Source: [Leptolyngbya] sp. PCC 7376 (GTDB taxonomy: Bacteria > Cyanobacteriota > Cyanobacteriia > Cyanobacteriales > MRBY01). Taken from it: a DNA stretch of 64,000 nt. Made by a program: the position numbers and the translations under genes. Of this stretch, positions 57,121 through 64,000 are shown one piece after another. Location of the stretch: positions 2,030,036 through 2,094,035 of the forward strand of contig NC_019683.1 in assembly GCF_000316605.1 (NCBI RefSeq), read 5' to 3'. The notes under the pieces are model-generated. The model was not told the DNA's origin. It saw only the letters and a program-made list of their open reading frames with translations, and did no database searches. Within the stretch, counting starts at the first letter, position 1, and each line of letters begins with the position of its first letter.

Positions 57121-58320
57121 ATGGCCGTTTCCCCCCTCAGTTGGACAGAACTCGAAGCCCTTACTGATTTTGAAATTGATCGCGTTAATGGCCCGACCAA
57201 TGCCCAGTCTTGCCTACGGTTATTTGGCCAATCCGAAACTGATGTGCGGGTCACGCTCTACCGGGACAATCACGCATGGTGCCCCTATTGCCAAAAAGTA
57301 TGGCTATGGCTAGAGGAAATGCGAGTACCCTACCGCATCGAAAAAGTGACAATGTTTTGTTATGGCGAAAAGGAAGCTTGGTATAAACGCAAAGTACCGT
57401 CGGGAATGTTGCCAGCTCTTGAGCTTGATGGGCGCATGATCACTGAAAGTGATGATATTTTGTGGGCACTGGAGCAAACTTTTGGGGCATTAAAGTTTGG
57501 TATGGAAGACCCAAGAGTTTTACCGCTGCGTCGTTTGGAAAGATTATTATTTCGGGCTTGGTGCAATTGGCTCTGTCGCCCACCGATGTTTCCCGGTCAA
57601 GATAAGGAAGGTCACCGCAAATTTATTCAAGTCGTTGAGCAAGTTGAAAAGGCGATCGCCGCAACGCCCAGCCCTTATTTTCTCGAAGAATTTAGCACCG
57701 CTGATGTGGTGTTTACACCCTATGTCGAACGGATGAATGCCAGTTTGTTTTATTACAAAGGCTATTCGCTGCGGGAAGAAAATCCTCGGATGTCAGACTG
57801 GTTTGATGCAATGGAAAGTCGCCCCACTTACCGAGGTACCCAGAGTGATTTTCATACTCACGTTCATGATCTCCCCCCTCAAATGGGAGGCTGTTATGCC
57901 AATGGTGCACCTGAGGCGATCGCCAACCAAACGCGGGTAGACGAAGGCGAATGGTTTGGGCTTCCAGATGTCACTTATCCAGAACCAGCTAATGCGAAAC
58001 AAGAAGCTTTAAAACGAGTTGTATTGCATCGTCGGAACATCGTCAAAGTAAATCCCGCGAACGATATGTTCTTTGACAAAGCATTGCGATGTGCGTTGAC
58101 GACCATGATGACAGGAGAAGTTTGTGAGCCACCAAATGATTCTGATCAGGCGTTACGCTACCTGCGAGACAGAATTAATGTGCCCCGTGATATGTCAATT
58201 TATGCAGCAAAACACCTCCGCACAGCTTTAGAAAATACAGCAAAATTAGCAGGTGATCGCCAAGGTAAAGCCATTCCAGTTCGTAATCGTCGCGATCAAG
58301 ATCCCGCAAATTTCCGCTAG
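57121..58320 (+). CDS. Glutathione S-transferase family protein
   Basis: 399 residues, longer than common GSTs. Thioredoxin-like N-terminal domain with the CxxC active site in [17 protein letters not shown] and the cis-Pro segment [20 protein letters not shown]. Helical GST C-domain ([12 protein letters not shown]), then a C-terminal extension of about 120 residues seen in cyanobacterial homologues. Glutathione-dependent redox or detoxification function is inferred. Confidence 0.88.
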   Translation: MAVSPLSWTELEALTDFEIDRVNGPTNAQSCLRLFGQSETDVRVTLYRDNHAWCPYCQKVWLWLEEMRVPYRIEKVTMFCYGEKEAWYKRKVPSGMLPALELDGRMITESDDILWALEQTFGALKFGMEDPRVLPLRRLERLLFRAWCNWLCRPPMFPGQDKEGHRKFIQVVEQVEKAIAATPSPYFLEEFSTADVVFTPYVERMNASLFYYKGYSLREENPRMSDWFDAMESRPTYRGTQSDFHTHVHDLPPQMGGCYANGAPEAIANQTRVDEGEWFGLPDVTYPEPANAKQEALKRVVLHRRNIVKVNPANDMFFDKALRCALTTMMTGEVCEPPNDSDQALRYLRDRINVPRDMSIYAAKHLRTALENTAKLAGDRQGKAIPVRNRRDQDPANFR

Positions 58321-58371
58321 TAAAATGGAGTCTCAGGCGATCGCCTCACGCTTCTGTTGTAATTATCAAAA

Positions 58372-58758
58372 ATGGATAATCATTCAAAAATCGTCAACGC
58401 CCTATTAGCCCTTCTCACAAGAAAAAATGACGATGCTTTTGTCATTATCAAACAGTTGCCAACAAAGAAATTTGTTCAATTCGCAGGCTCTATAACGACT
58501 CCATTACTACTTGACCTGCCATCGCAAACTCTCTCTGAGATTGAATTTTATCGAGCAGTCAAACTGTTTCAGCAAATGGGGATCGAAGGTAGTGAATATG
58601 ATTTATTGGATCAGCCAGATGGAGAGGTAATTGGGCAGCAATTCACATTTAATGTTGTGTGTAACTCAGCAGCTTCAGGAGCCAACTTAGCCGAGAAAAT
58701 TTTCACGACAGTCTATGAGTTTCCAATCGACTGTGATATAGACCTCATTGAAAACTAA
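58372..58758 (+). CDS. Hypothetical protein, possibly YbjN/TY-Chap-like
   Basis: 128 residues, soluble. The order of segments (DDAFVIIKQLPTKKFVQFAGS, then LLLDLPSQTLSEIEFYRAVK) resembles the small chaperone-like YbjN/TY-Chap fold, but this is a weak impression. Fifty-one bp after the GST gene on the same strand. Confidence 0.5.
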   Translation: MDNHSKIVNALLALLTRKNDDAFVIIKQLPTKKFVQFAGSITTPLLLDLPSQTLSEIEFYRAVKLFQQMGIEGSEYDLLDQPDGEVIGQQFTFNVVCNSAASGANLAEKIFTTVYEFPIDCDIDLIEN

Positions 58759-58998
58759 AGATGGGTATTTTTCACTGGTAGAAAAGACGCACTAATTCAA
58801 GGTGGCGATCGCCATCTTGAGATCTCTCGCGGCATTCTGACTTACATGAATACCGCACCAGAATCTGTTTGGGAGGTATTACGACCCCAAACTCTCGATC
58901 GCTCATAAACGACACCTATTGTTGATACTTTTGTCGACAATAAAGCGTGAAAGATTAACAACGAAACAACCATAAATCACCGCAGGTTTTGACACCCA
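58759..58998. other. Intergenic DNA with a HIP1-centred palindrome
   Basis: CAAGGTGGCGATCGCC / ATCTTG forms a nearly perfect dyad around HIP1 at about 58799-58820. No gene longer than a few dozen codons that I can support. Confidence 0.4.
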
Positions 58999-59544
58999 AT
59001 GCAAAAATATAAAGTCCTAATTAGTTTGTTGTTTTTGGGGTTAAGCCTGACGATTATCCTGCAATCGCGTCTCACATCTTTTACGCCCATAGAGGCAACG
59101 GTGATTGACTCTAATCGGTTCGAGATCTCGACTTCGACTAATGGCTCAAGACGATTTCGCTACATCTTCACCTACAAATATGACTATGGGGATCAGCGTT
59201 ATGAATCGAGCCGCTATACCTATCTCGGCAGAAATAATTCTGAAGCTGTGTGCCAATATCAGACTGGTGATACGATTACAGCCTATGTGAATCAACGCAA
59301 TCCAGCCTATGCAGTCATTCAGCCAAAGATTTCTGGAGTTATCTATACTGTGGCGATTTTAGGTAGCTTAATGCTGGTACACTCCCTTCTCGATTACATT
59401 CCTGATATCGACAAAAAGCATTGGCTCCAAAACATCTATCGATATTTAGGCATGGGAATTGGCTTAACACTGTTGTTTGGAGGGATGGGCTATTTCAGCT
59501 ATCACTTTATTCGTGTCGCCACACAAAACTGCGTGAATTATTAA
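58999..59544 (+). CDS. DUF3592 family membrane protein
   Basis: 181 residues. An N-terminal transmembrane segment (ISLLFLGLSLTIILQS), an extracytoplasmic beta domain (RFRYIFTYKYDYGDQRYESS, TAYVNQRNPAYAVI) typical of DUF3592, and two C-terminal transmembrane helices (VIYTVAILGSLMLVHSLL, YLGMGIGLTLLFGGMGYF). Function unknown. Confidence 0.8.
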   Translation: MQKYKVLISLLFLGLSLTIILQSRLTSFTPIEATVIDSNRFEISTSTNGSRRFRYIFTYKYDYGDQRYESSRYTYLGRNNSEAVCQYQTGDTITAYVNQRNPAYAVIQPKISGVIYTVAILGSLMLVHSLLDYIPDIDKKHWLQNIYRYLGMGIGLTLLFGGMGYFSYHFIRVATQNCVNY

Positions 59545-59620
59545 GTCACCTACATCGATATTGACCCAAGAACTAACAAGAAATCTAGTTTGCTAGCATG
59601 GGGTATTACGGCAAAAAGAA

Positions 59621-60229
59621 ATGGAAAAATTTTTAACGGCTAGTGACGTAATTGATTGGCAAAATCCAGCAATCCTCAACCTCGCACAGCAATTAGCCGC
59701 AGGACAAACAAATCACACGGCGATCGCAAAAAAATGTTTTGAATGGGTACGCGATGAAATTCGTCACAGCTACGACTTTCAAATGAATCCCATCACTTGT
59801 AAAGCATCAGAAGTATTGCAGCATCGAACGGGTTATTGCTATGCCAAAAGTCATTTATTGGCAGCATTATTAAGAGCCAACGAAATCCCAGCAGGCTTTT
59901 GTTATCAACGACTAAGCATCGATGACACAGGTGCTCCCTACTCTTTACATGGGTTCAATGGGGTCTATCTACCTGAGTTTGGCTGGTATCGAATGGATGC
60001 AAGGGGCAACAAAGAAACAGTCAATGCCCAATTCACTCCACCCAATGAACAGTTAGCATTCCCAATCAATTTTCCAGAGGAAGTAGATTTTTCAGCTATT
60101 GTTTCAGAGCCATTAGAAGTCGTCATAGAGGCTCTGCAATCACACAATACTTGGGATGATTTATTGCAAAATTTACCAGATATTTCTCTCAAGCAAGCGA
60201 CAAATCATGGCCTATATCAAACGCAATAA
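59621..60229 (+). CDS. Transglutaminase-like cysteine protease superfamily protein
   Basis: 202 residues. Catalytic triad Cys-His-Asp recognisable as Cys in TGYCYAKSHLLAALLRAN, His in SLHGFNGVYLPEFGW and Asp in YRMDARGNK. Soluble. Such bacterial proteins act as peptidases or transglutaminases; the substrate is unknown. It is the last ordinary gene before the mobile-element and actin cassette. Confidence 0.88.
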   Translation: MEKFLTASDVIDWQNPAILNLAQQLAAGQTNHTAIAKKCFEWVRDEIRHSYDFQMNPITCKASEVLQHRTGYCYAKSHLLAALLRANEIPAGFCYQRLSIDDTGAPYSLHGFNGVYLPEFGWYRMDARGNKETVNAQFTPPNEQLAFPINFPEEVDFSAIVSEPLEVVIEALQSHNTWDDLLQNLPDISLKQATNHGLYQTQ

Positions 60230-60429
60230 AATTGTTTTTTCAAAAAAAATAGTGTTTTAAACATTGGTAGAAAGCCACATCATAAGGACGGGCATGTCCT
60301 CGACTCACTTCACTAATACTGAGCGGGCGGCTGCAATATTATCAGCCTCTTGAGTCAATCTCTCAATCACAACATCCTTGGGTTTCTCTTGTCAAAATTC
60401 AAATATTGGAGCCTTATTGTCAAAATTTT

Positions 60430-60632
60430 GGCATTGCAGAATAGAGGTATGAATGTAGGATACTGACCCGATGAAATGTCCGGAATGTCAATCTAATCAT
60501 ATCCGTAAGAACGAAAAAAAAGAGGCAAACAAAATCACATCTGCGTAGATTGTGGCCGTCAGTTTATCGACCACTACAGTAACCTCGGCTACTCCAATGC
60601 CTTCAAACGTGAATGTCTCAAAATGGCGATCA
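60430..60632 (+). mobile_element. Truncated IS1-family remnant
   Basis: Begins with an IS1 end (GGCATTGCAGAATAGAGGTATGAAT) matching the element at 25.7-26.5 kb. Then an insA start MKCPECQSNHIRKN, a one-base deletion near 60525, then ICVDCGRQFIDHYSNLGYSN in the shifted frame, and an abrupt end. Only about 200 bp remain. Confidence 0.85.
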
Positions 60633-60668
60633 CTCAATCGCTGACCCAATACTTCTAGCATTTTATAT

Positions 60669-60723
60669 AATCAGATAGATAATGCGATCATCAATCACAT
60701 ATGATCGCATTATCTATCTGATT
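60669..60723. repeat. Perfect 23-bp inverted repeat with 9-nt loop
   Basis: Arms 60669-60691 and 60701-60723 are exactly complementary (AATCAGATAGATAATGCGAT... / ...ATCGCATTATCTATCTGATT). No T-run follows. It abuts the MITE-like element by one base. It may be the end of a transposon, a recombination site or a very stable RNA hairpin. Confidence 0.95.
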
Positions 60724-60724
60724 A

Positions 60725-60976
60725 ACGTGAGTTCAGGTTAAGGAATTGGGATGAAATCCCGACAATTCAGCCTGGAACTCCTATAAATTAAGAGTTTGTT
60801 TGGAATTGTATCTATTTGCTGATTCGCAACAAAGCATTTTTATTGAAAATATCTTGTGGATTGAGCTCAATCAGTGGAATATTGCATAAAATAATCGCTG
60901 CTCAATAGAGAAAAAGAAGCCTCAAGCCTAGATTTGGAGAGACTTTTTTCCTATTGTTCTTATCCCGAACTCACGT
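60725..60976. mobile_element. MITE-like element with IS982-type ends
   Basis: 252 bp. The ends ACGTGAGTTCAGGTTAAGGA and CTTATCCCGAACTCACGT match the ends of the IS982-like element at 3530-4481, but the core is non-coding. Its right end stops 3 bp beyond the beta-thymosin stop codon. No clean target duplication. Confidence 0.75.
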
Positions 60977-60979
60977 TAA

Positions 60980-61126
60980 TTACTTTTGACTTTCATCTGC
61001 TTTTTCAGCTTCGATCTCTTCCTTTGTGGGTAAGAATTGCTTTTCCTTTGTTTCGGTCTTCTTGAGCTTAGTCTTGTCGAAGCTTGAGATCATTGAAAGA
61101 TCGGGTTTGTTTTCTGCATTTGCCAT
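60980..61126 (-). CDS. Beta-thymosin homologue (actin-monomer-binding protein), 48 aa
   Basis: A 48-codon gene: [16 protein letters not shown], then [17 protein letters not shown], then [15 protein letters not shown]. It follows vertebrate thymosin beta-4 along its full length: N-terminal helix (PDMAEIEKFDKSK in Tbeta4), central actin-binding LKKTET, the linker with LP(S/T)K, and the C-terminal helix E.IE.EK....ES. Known beta-thymosins bind one G-actin, cover barbed and pointed faces and block polymerisation. GAGG lies about 10 nt before ATG 61126. It is 61 bp downstream of the actin gene on the same strand, so the two are probably one transcript. Nothing else in bacteria known to me resembles this. 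Certainty of homology is high because of the adjacent actin; expression is unknown. Confidence 0.93.
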   Translation of the reverse strand: MANAENKPDLSMISSFDKTKLKKTETKEKQFLPTKEEIEAEKADESQK

Positions 61127-61187
61127 GGTTGATTTACCTCAGTTTTACAAATTAAAAACAGGAATTAAAGTCTAGAATTTCGGGTCT

Positions 61188-62357
61188 CTAGAAACATTTT
61201 CTATGAACAATCGATGGGCCACTTTCATCATATTCCTGCTTCGAGATCCACATCTGCTGAAAAGTGCTTAAAGAAGCCAAAATAGAACCGCCAATCCACA
61301 CGCTATACTTTCGCTCAGGTGGAGCAATAATTTTGATTTTCATTGTTGGTGGAGCTAAAGCAGAGATCTCTTTCTGCATGCGATCTGCGATACCAGAGAA
61401 CATCGTAGTCCCCCCACTCAAAACCGTATTTGCATACAAATCTTTACGAATATCTACATCACATTTCATGATTGAGTTGTAGGTAGTTTCATGAATCCCC
61501 GCAGATTCCATTCCAATAAATGCTGGTTGAAATAATGTTTCTGGGCAGCGAAAGCGCTCATTTCCAATAGTGATCACTTGACCATCAGGAAGTGTATATG
61601 ATTTTTCGAGAGAACTACTACTCGCGGCAGTTTGCATCTCTTGCTCAAAATCTGAGGCAACATAACACAGTTTTTCCTTTATATCCCGAACAATCTCGCG
61701 CTCTGCTGTGGTCGTAAAGCTGTAGCCTCGCTCCGTCAAAATTTTCATAAGATAGTCGGTTAGATCGCGTCCAGCCAGATCGAGACGGATAATGGCATGA
61801 GGCAAAGCATAGCCTTCGTAGATCGGAACAGTATGACTCACACCATCACCAGAGTCCAAAACAATACCGGTTGTACGGCCGCTGGCATAGAGAGAAAGTA
61901 CTGCTTGAATAGCGACATACATCGCAGGAGCATTAAACTTCTCAAACATAATTTGAGTCAGTTTCTCTCGATTCGCTTTGGGATTGAGAGGAGCCTCAGT
62001 AAGTAAGACAGGGTGATCTGCTGGATCAACTTCTAGTTCTTTGAAAGCGTACTCGAGCAGTTTCTCGTAATCATCCCAATTGGTGACAATGCCATGCTCA
62101 TTAGGATATTTGAGGGTAAGAATGCCACGTTTACTTTGCGCTTCGTCGCCGACATAATAGTCTTTTTGTCCCATGCCCACCATTACACCTTGGTGGCGAG
62201 GTCTGCCGACAATTGCTGGAAAAGTTTCTCGGGGAGCCTCCTCTCCTGCGAAGCCAACTTTTACTATGCCCGAACCAATATCAATGACAATATAGCAATT
62301 TCTAGTCGAGTGAGGTGCAATAGCAGCAATGTGTAAACCAGCATCGAATATCATCAA
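61188..62357 (-). CDS. Eukaryote-type actin, 5' end replaced by IS630 sequence
   Basis: 389 codons as it stands; the first 22 (from ATG 62357) are encoded by the IS630 right end. From [16 protein letters not shown] onward it is a eukaryotic conventional actin, not MreB or ParM. Landmarks: [18 protein letters not shown] (DNase loop), His73 in [10 protein letters not shown], Gln137 in [17 protein letters not shown], the second phosphate loop [28 protein letters not shown], the hydrophobic plug [20 protein letters not shown], and the end [11 protein letters not shown]. The last 50 or so residues are identical to vertebrate beta-actin as I remember it. Changes include Ile for Asn12, Val for Cys17 and Tyr for Ser52. 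No introns. The native start lies beyond the IS (63343-63345). Confidence 0.97.
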   Translation of the reverse strand: MMIFDAGLHIAAIAPHSTRNCYIVIDIGSGIVKVGFAGEEAPRETFPAIVGRPRHQGVMVGMGQKDYYVGDEAQSKRGILTLKYPNEHGIVTNWDDYEKLLEYAFKELEVDPADHPVLLTEAPLNPKANREKLTQIMFEKFNAPAMYVAIQAVLSLYASGRTTGIVLDSGDGVSHTVPIYEGYALPHAIIRLDLAGRDLTDYLMKILTERGYSFTTTAEREIVRDIKEKLCYVASDFEQEMQTAASSSSLEKSYTLPDGQVITIGNERFRCPETLFQPAFIGMESAGIHETTYNSIMKCDVDIRKDLYANTVLSGGTTMFSGIADRMQKEISALAPPTMKIKIIAPPERKYSVWIGGSILASLSTFQQMWISKQEYDESGPSIVHRKCF

Positions 62358-63329
62358 GGGTAATCTTGGAAAAAGCTACCTCAATTGCCTTGTCTAGAGC
62401 TAGATAAGTTCTTGCCCCGATACTTTTCAAGGTACTTTTCAACTTTGACCAGCAATTTTCAATGGGTGAAAAGTCTGGAGAATAGGGAGGAAGGTAAATC
62501 AACTTAGCTCCCACGGCCTCAATCATTGTGCGTACTGACTCTCCTAAATGAATCGAACAGTTATCCATCACCACACATGCTCCCGCCCATAAGTTTGGTA
62601 TTAACTTCTGGCTGATGAATGCTTCAAAGGTTAATCCATCCGTACTCCCCAGCAGATGATAATTAGCGACCATTCCCTTGAAGCCTAATGCTCCAATCAA
62701 AGAAACATTCTTGCCTCGTTTACTGGATTTCGGACTATAAGCTCGTTTCCCTTTCTCAGAACGTGCCCTCAGTCTTGTCATGGCTAAGTTCACGCCCGAT
62801 TCATCGATAAAAATCAAGTTTTTCGCTAGAGTCGCTTGCATTTTCTGCCAAAAATCATATCTGGCTTGTTGCACTCGTTTTGTCGCCTTAAGGTCTGGAT
62901 AGAATGTTTTTTTGAGGCTATATCCCATTCTTCTTAAGGTGCGATGCATGGTGCTATTGGCCACACGGAGACCAGTGCGTTTCTCCATCTCATCACATAG
63001 TTCCGCTAGCGTCGCATCGTTTTTCTTGGTGAGCAACTGGCGCAATATTGTTTGATGCTCTTCGTTTAATTTGGGAGGTGTTTGTTGGCTCGTTTTTTCG
63101 GAGCAATCGACCCTGTCAGTCGTTTTTGGTCGAGGAGCTTTTGTACAAAACTTTTCGCCACTCCAAATTGTCGGGCAAGACTACTTTGACTCACACCACC
63201 CCTTTCGTAGGCATCCACTATTTTCTGTCTTAAGTCTAATGAGTAGGCTTTCGGCAAGATGCTACTTTCTTCCTCACCAGTCAACTCACCTATACTACTT
63301 CATACACCTTGCTAGGCTGAAATTTGCTG
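62293..63329 (-). mobile_element. IS630-family element, copy 2, inserted in the actin gene
   Basis: 1037 bp, flanked by TA duplications (62291-62292 and 63330-63331). Ends identical to copy 1 at 24181-25219. Oriented so that its transposase and the actin gene read the same way. Removal of the element and one TA fuses 63345-63330 to 62290-61188 in one open frame of 372 codons plus stop. Confidence 0.95.
62302..63284 (-). pseudogene. IS630 transposase, frameshifted (copy 2)
   Basis: N-terminal HTH part (63284-63066) ends GSIAPKKRANKHLPN because one A is missing at about 63093 relative to copy 1 (CGAGCC instead of CGAAGCC). The main frame (63045-62302) is intact through the DDE domain and reads SLKKTFYPDLK across the A7 run that is A8 in copy 1. 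Its stop codon lies 54 nt inside the actin reading frame's start, so the two frames overlap. Confidence 0.9.
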
Positions 63330-63356
63330 TAGGTGTTCCTGCCATCGTTTTCTCCT
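63330..63356 (-). promoter_or_regulatory. Original actin start: ribosome binding site and first five codons
   Basis: On the minus strand AGGAGA (63356-63351), a 5-nt spacer AAACG and ATG (63345-63343), followed by GCA GGA ACA CC and the TA target. Joined to the rest of the gene this reads [13 protein letters not shown], aligning with MDDDIAALVVDNGSG of beta-actin and two residues shorter. Now cut off from its gene by the IS630. Confidence 0.9.
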
Positions 63357-63623
63357 AGTTTTATGCATTGAGGTAGATGTCTTATTACTTTTTTGTTCTT
63401 CTCAGTATTCTGCTCATGAGGCTGAAATATAGCGCCACAAATTTGAGGGCTTGCTTTTGAGCGTAAATAAGAGCTATCTGGAGTTAAAAAGCAAACACAT
63501 GGATTGTATGAGCAATATTCGGAGAAAATACTTCTATTCAAATGATTCTTTGTGAAATGTCATGAAAGTATATTTTGAAGAGCAGGTATTTGGTTATTGA
63601 GATAGCTGATATTTGAAACAATT
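63357..63623. other. Intergenic region upstream of the actin gene
   Basis: No supported gene. It should hold the original actin promoter on the minus strand; TAAAAC near 63364 could be a -10 box but no convincing -35 is seen. It is AT-rich and has no HIP1 octamer. Confidence 0.4.
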
Positions 63624-64000
63624 TTATTTGGTACGTTTTTTACCGTGGCATTGTTTGAATTTTTTGCCGCTACCACACCAACAAGGTTCTTTTTTTGGGG
63701 TTTGATGGGGGGCAACATATCACCTTCGAGATAAAACCATTTACCTTTTTCCTTCACAAATTGCGATCGCTCATGGAGTTGGGCAACTTGGTTCCCTTCT
63801 TGGTACGCAGCGGCAAATTCAACAATGCCTGTTTTATCTTCGGGTTGACCAGCTTCAATTGTCACAATGGTTAGACCCAACCACGTCACATTATTGGCTG
63901 TCGCTGTAATTTGACGGCGGCTATTCATTGCCCGCTTAGTCGGATGGTGGGTATTAACTAAATAGTCAATATTCTTGAGGCAATAGGCTGTGTAGCGCGA
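63624..64000 (-). pseudogene. YchJ-like protein with SEC-C motif, frameshifted and cut by the window edge
   Basis: The 5' end lies outside the window. Inside: SRYTAYCLKNIDYLVNTHHP, VTWLGLTIVTIEAG, KTGIVEFAAAYQ and HERSQFVKEKGKWFYLEGDM, as in YchJ-family proteins. The C-terminal SEC-C zinc motif EPCWCGSGKKFKQCHG is encoded, but one base out of frame: a run of seven A at 63690-63696 needs eight. In the present frame the protein ends with an unrelated tail (to 63560). Could be a true frameshift, a sequencing error in a homopolymer, or corrected by slippage. Confidence 0.8.

Noticed and set aside
61264-61482. Plus-strand ORFs opposite the actin gene (also 61797-62006 and 62094-62336)
   Set aside because: They mirror the strongly coding minus strand, have no domains and no ribosome sites.
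60980-62357. Actin/thymosin as assembly contamination
   Set aside because: The locus contains an IS630 copy nearly identical to one 38 kb away, an IS982-type MITE and an IS1 remnant with relatives in the same window, and TA duplications at the actin insertion. Contamination would not give this. Long-read confirmation remains desirable.
61188-62357. MreB, ParM or another bacterial actin-fold protein
   Set aside because: The DNase loop, hydrophobic plug, LYASGRTTG and HRKCF terminus are those of eukaryotic conventional actin and are absent from bacterial families.
63290-63541. A possible 83-aa protein upstream of actin
   Set aside because: It overlaps the IS630 end and the actin leader, with no family and no ribosome site.
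1-64000. CRISPR array
   Set aside because: I found no series of regularly spaced direct repeats; the only tandem repeat is a two-unit duplication at 46861-46918.

Overview
The window is cyanobacterial chromosome. It has very many HIP1 octamers (GCGATCGC) and typical cyanobacterial genes: psaM, a ctaCDE oxidase operon, a SigD-like sigma factor, ssrA with a cyanobacterial-type tag, and the 2-oxoglutarate decarboxylase / succinic semialdehyde dehydrogenase pair that closes the cyanobacterial TCA cycle. Gene content and protein style suggest a relative of Synechococcus PCC 7002 / Leptolyngbya PCC 7376; this is an inference from recognition, not a search.

The main finding is at 60.98-63.35 kb, on the minus strand. 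It holds a eukaryote-type actin gene followed 61 bp downstream by a 48-codon gene for a complete single-repeat beta-thymosin, the actin-monomer-sequestering protein best known from animals. The cassette lies among mobile DNA: an IS1 remnant, a 23-bp perfect palindrome and a MITE-like element on one side, and an IS630 element on the other. The IS630 copy sits 14-16 nt inside the actin gene. Removing it with one TA duplication restores an open frame beginning [13 protein letters not shown] behind an AGGAGA ribosome binding site. In its present state the actin frame opens inside the IS and carries about 22 IS-encoded residues at its N-terminus. Transfer of a eukaryotic actin to a cyanobacterium has a precedent (actin plus profilin in Microcystis PCC 7806). 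An actin plus beta-thymosin pair is, to my knowledge, not described.

Layout. 0-2.6 kb: ogdA (partial), SSADH and a conserved small protein. 2.7-4.7 kb: an IS5-type element that interrupts a small ORF and is itself interrupted by an IS982-type element. 4.7-13.5 kb: HAD phosphatase, an eight-PAS/GAF hybrid histidine kinase, dxr and a C-terminal processing protease. 13.9-17.0 kb: a plasmid-type replication protein (DUF3854/helicase, CyRepA-like). 17.2-20.1 kb: tRNA-Arg, moaC, tsaE and small proteins. 20.4-27.2 kb: an accessory island with a CHAT-AAA protein, an AAA-transmembrane-coiled-coil-CHAT protein split by a second IS630 copy, an IS1 element and a Trypco1-domain protein, resembling predicted conflict systems. 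27.4-34.6 kb: dps, potADB, DUF2252, ssrA with a decayed 3' duplicate that looks like an old attachment site, and DUF760. 34.8-50.5 kb: sigD-like gene, terC, psaM, comB, Ser/Thr kinase, GAF-GAF-PAS adenylate cyclase, HD protein, phoX, pseudopilin, SPFH protein, PLP decarboxylase. 49.5-55.2 kb: ctaB and ctaA divergent from ctaCDE. 55.3-60.2 kb: small-protein and regulatory genes. The right end holds a frameshifted SEC-C/YchJ-like gene running off the window.

Many single-copy metabolic genes here are ordinary. The unusual material is concentrated in the IS-bounded segments at 2.7-4.7, 20.4-27.4, 33.3-34.1 and 60.4-63.4 kb.
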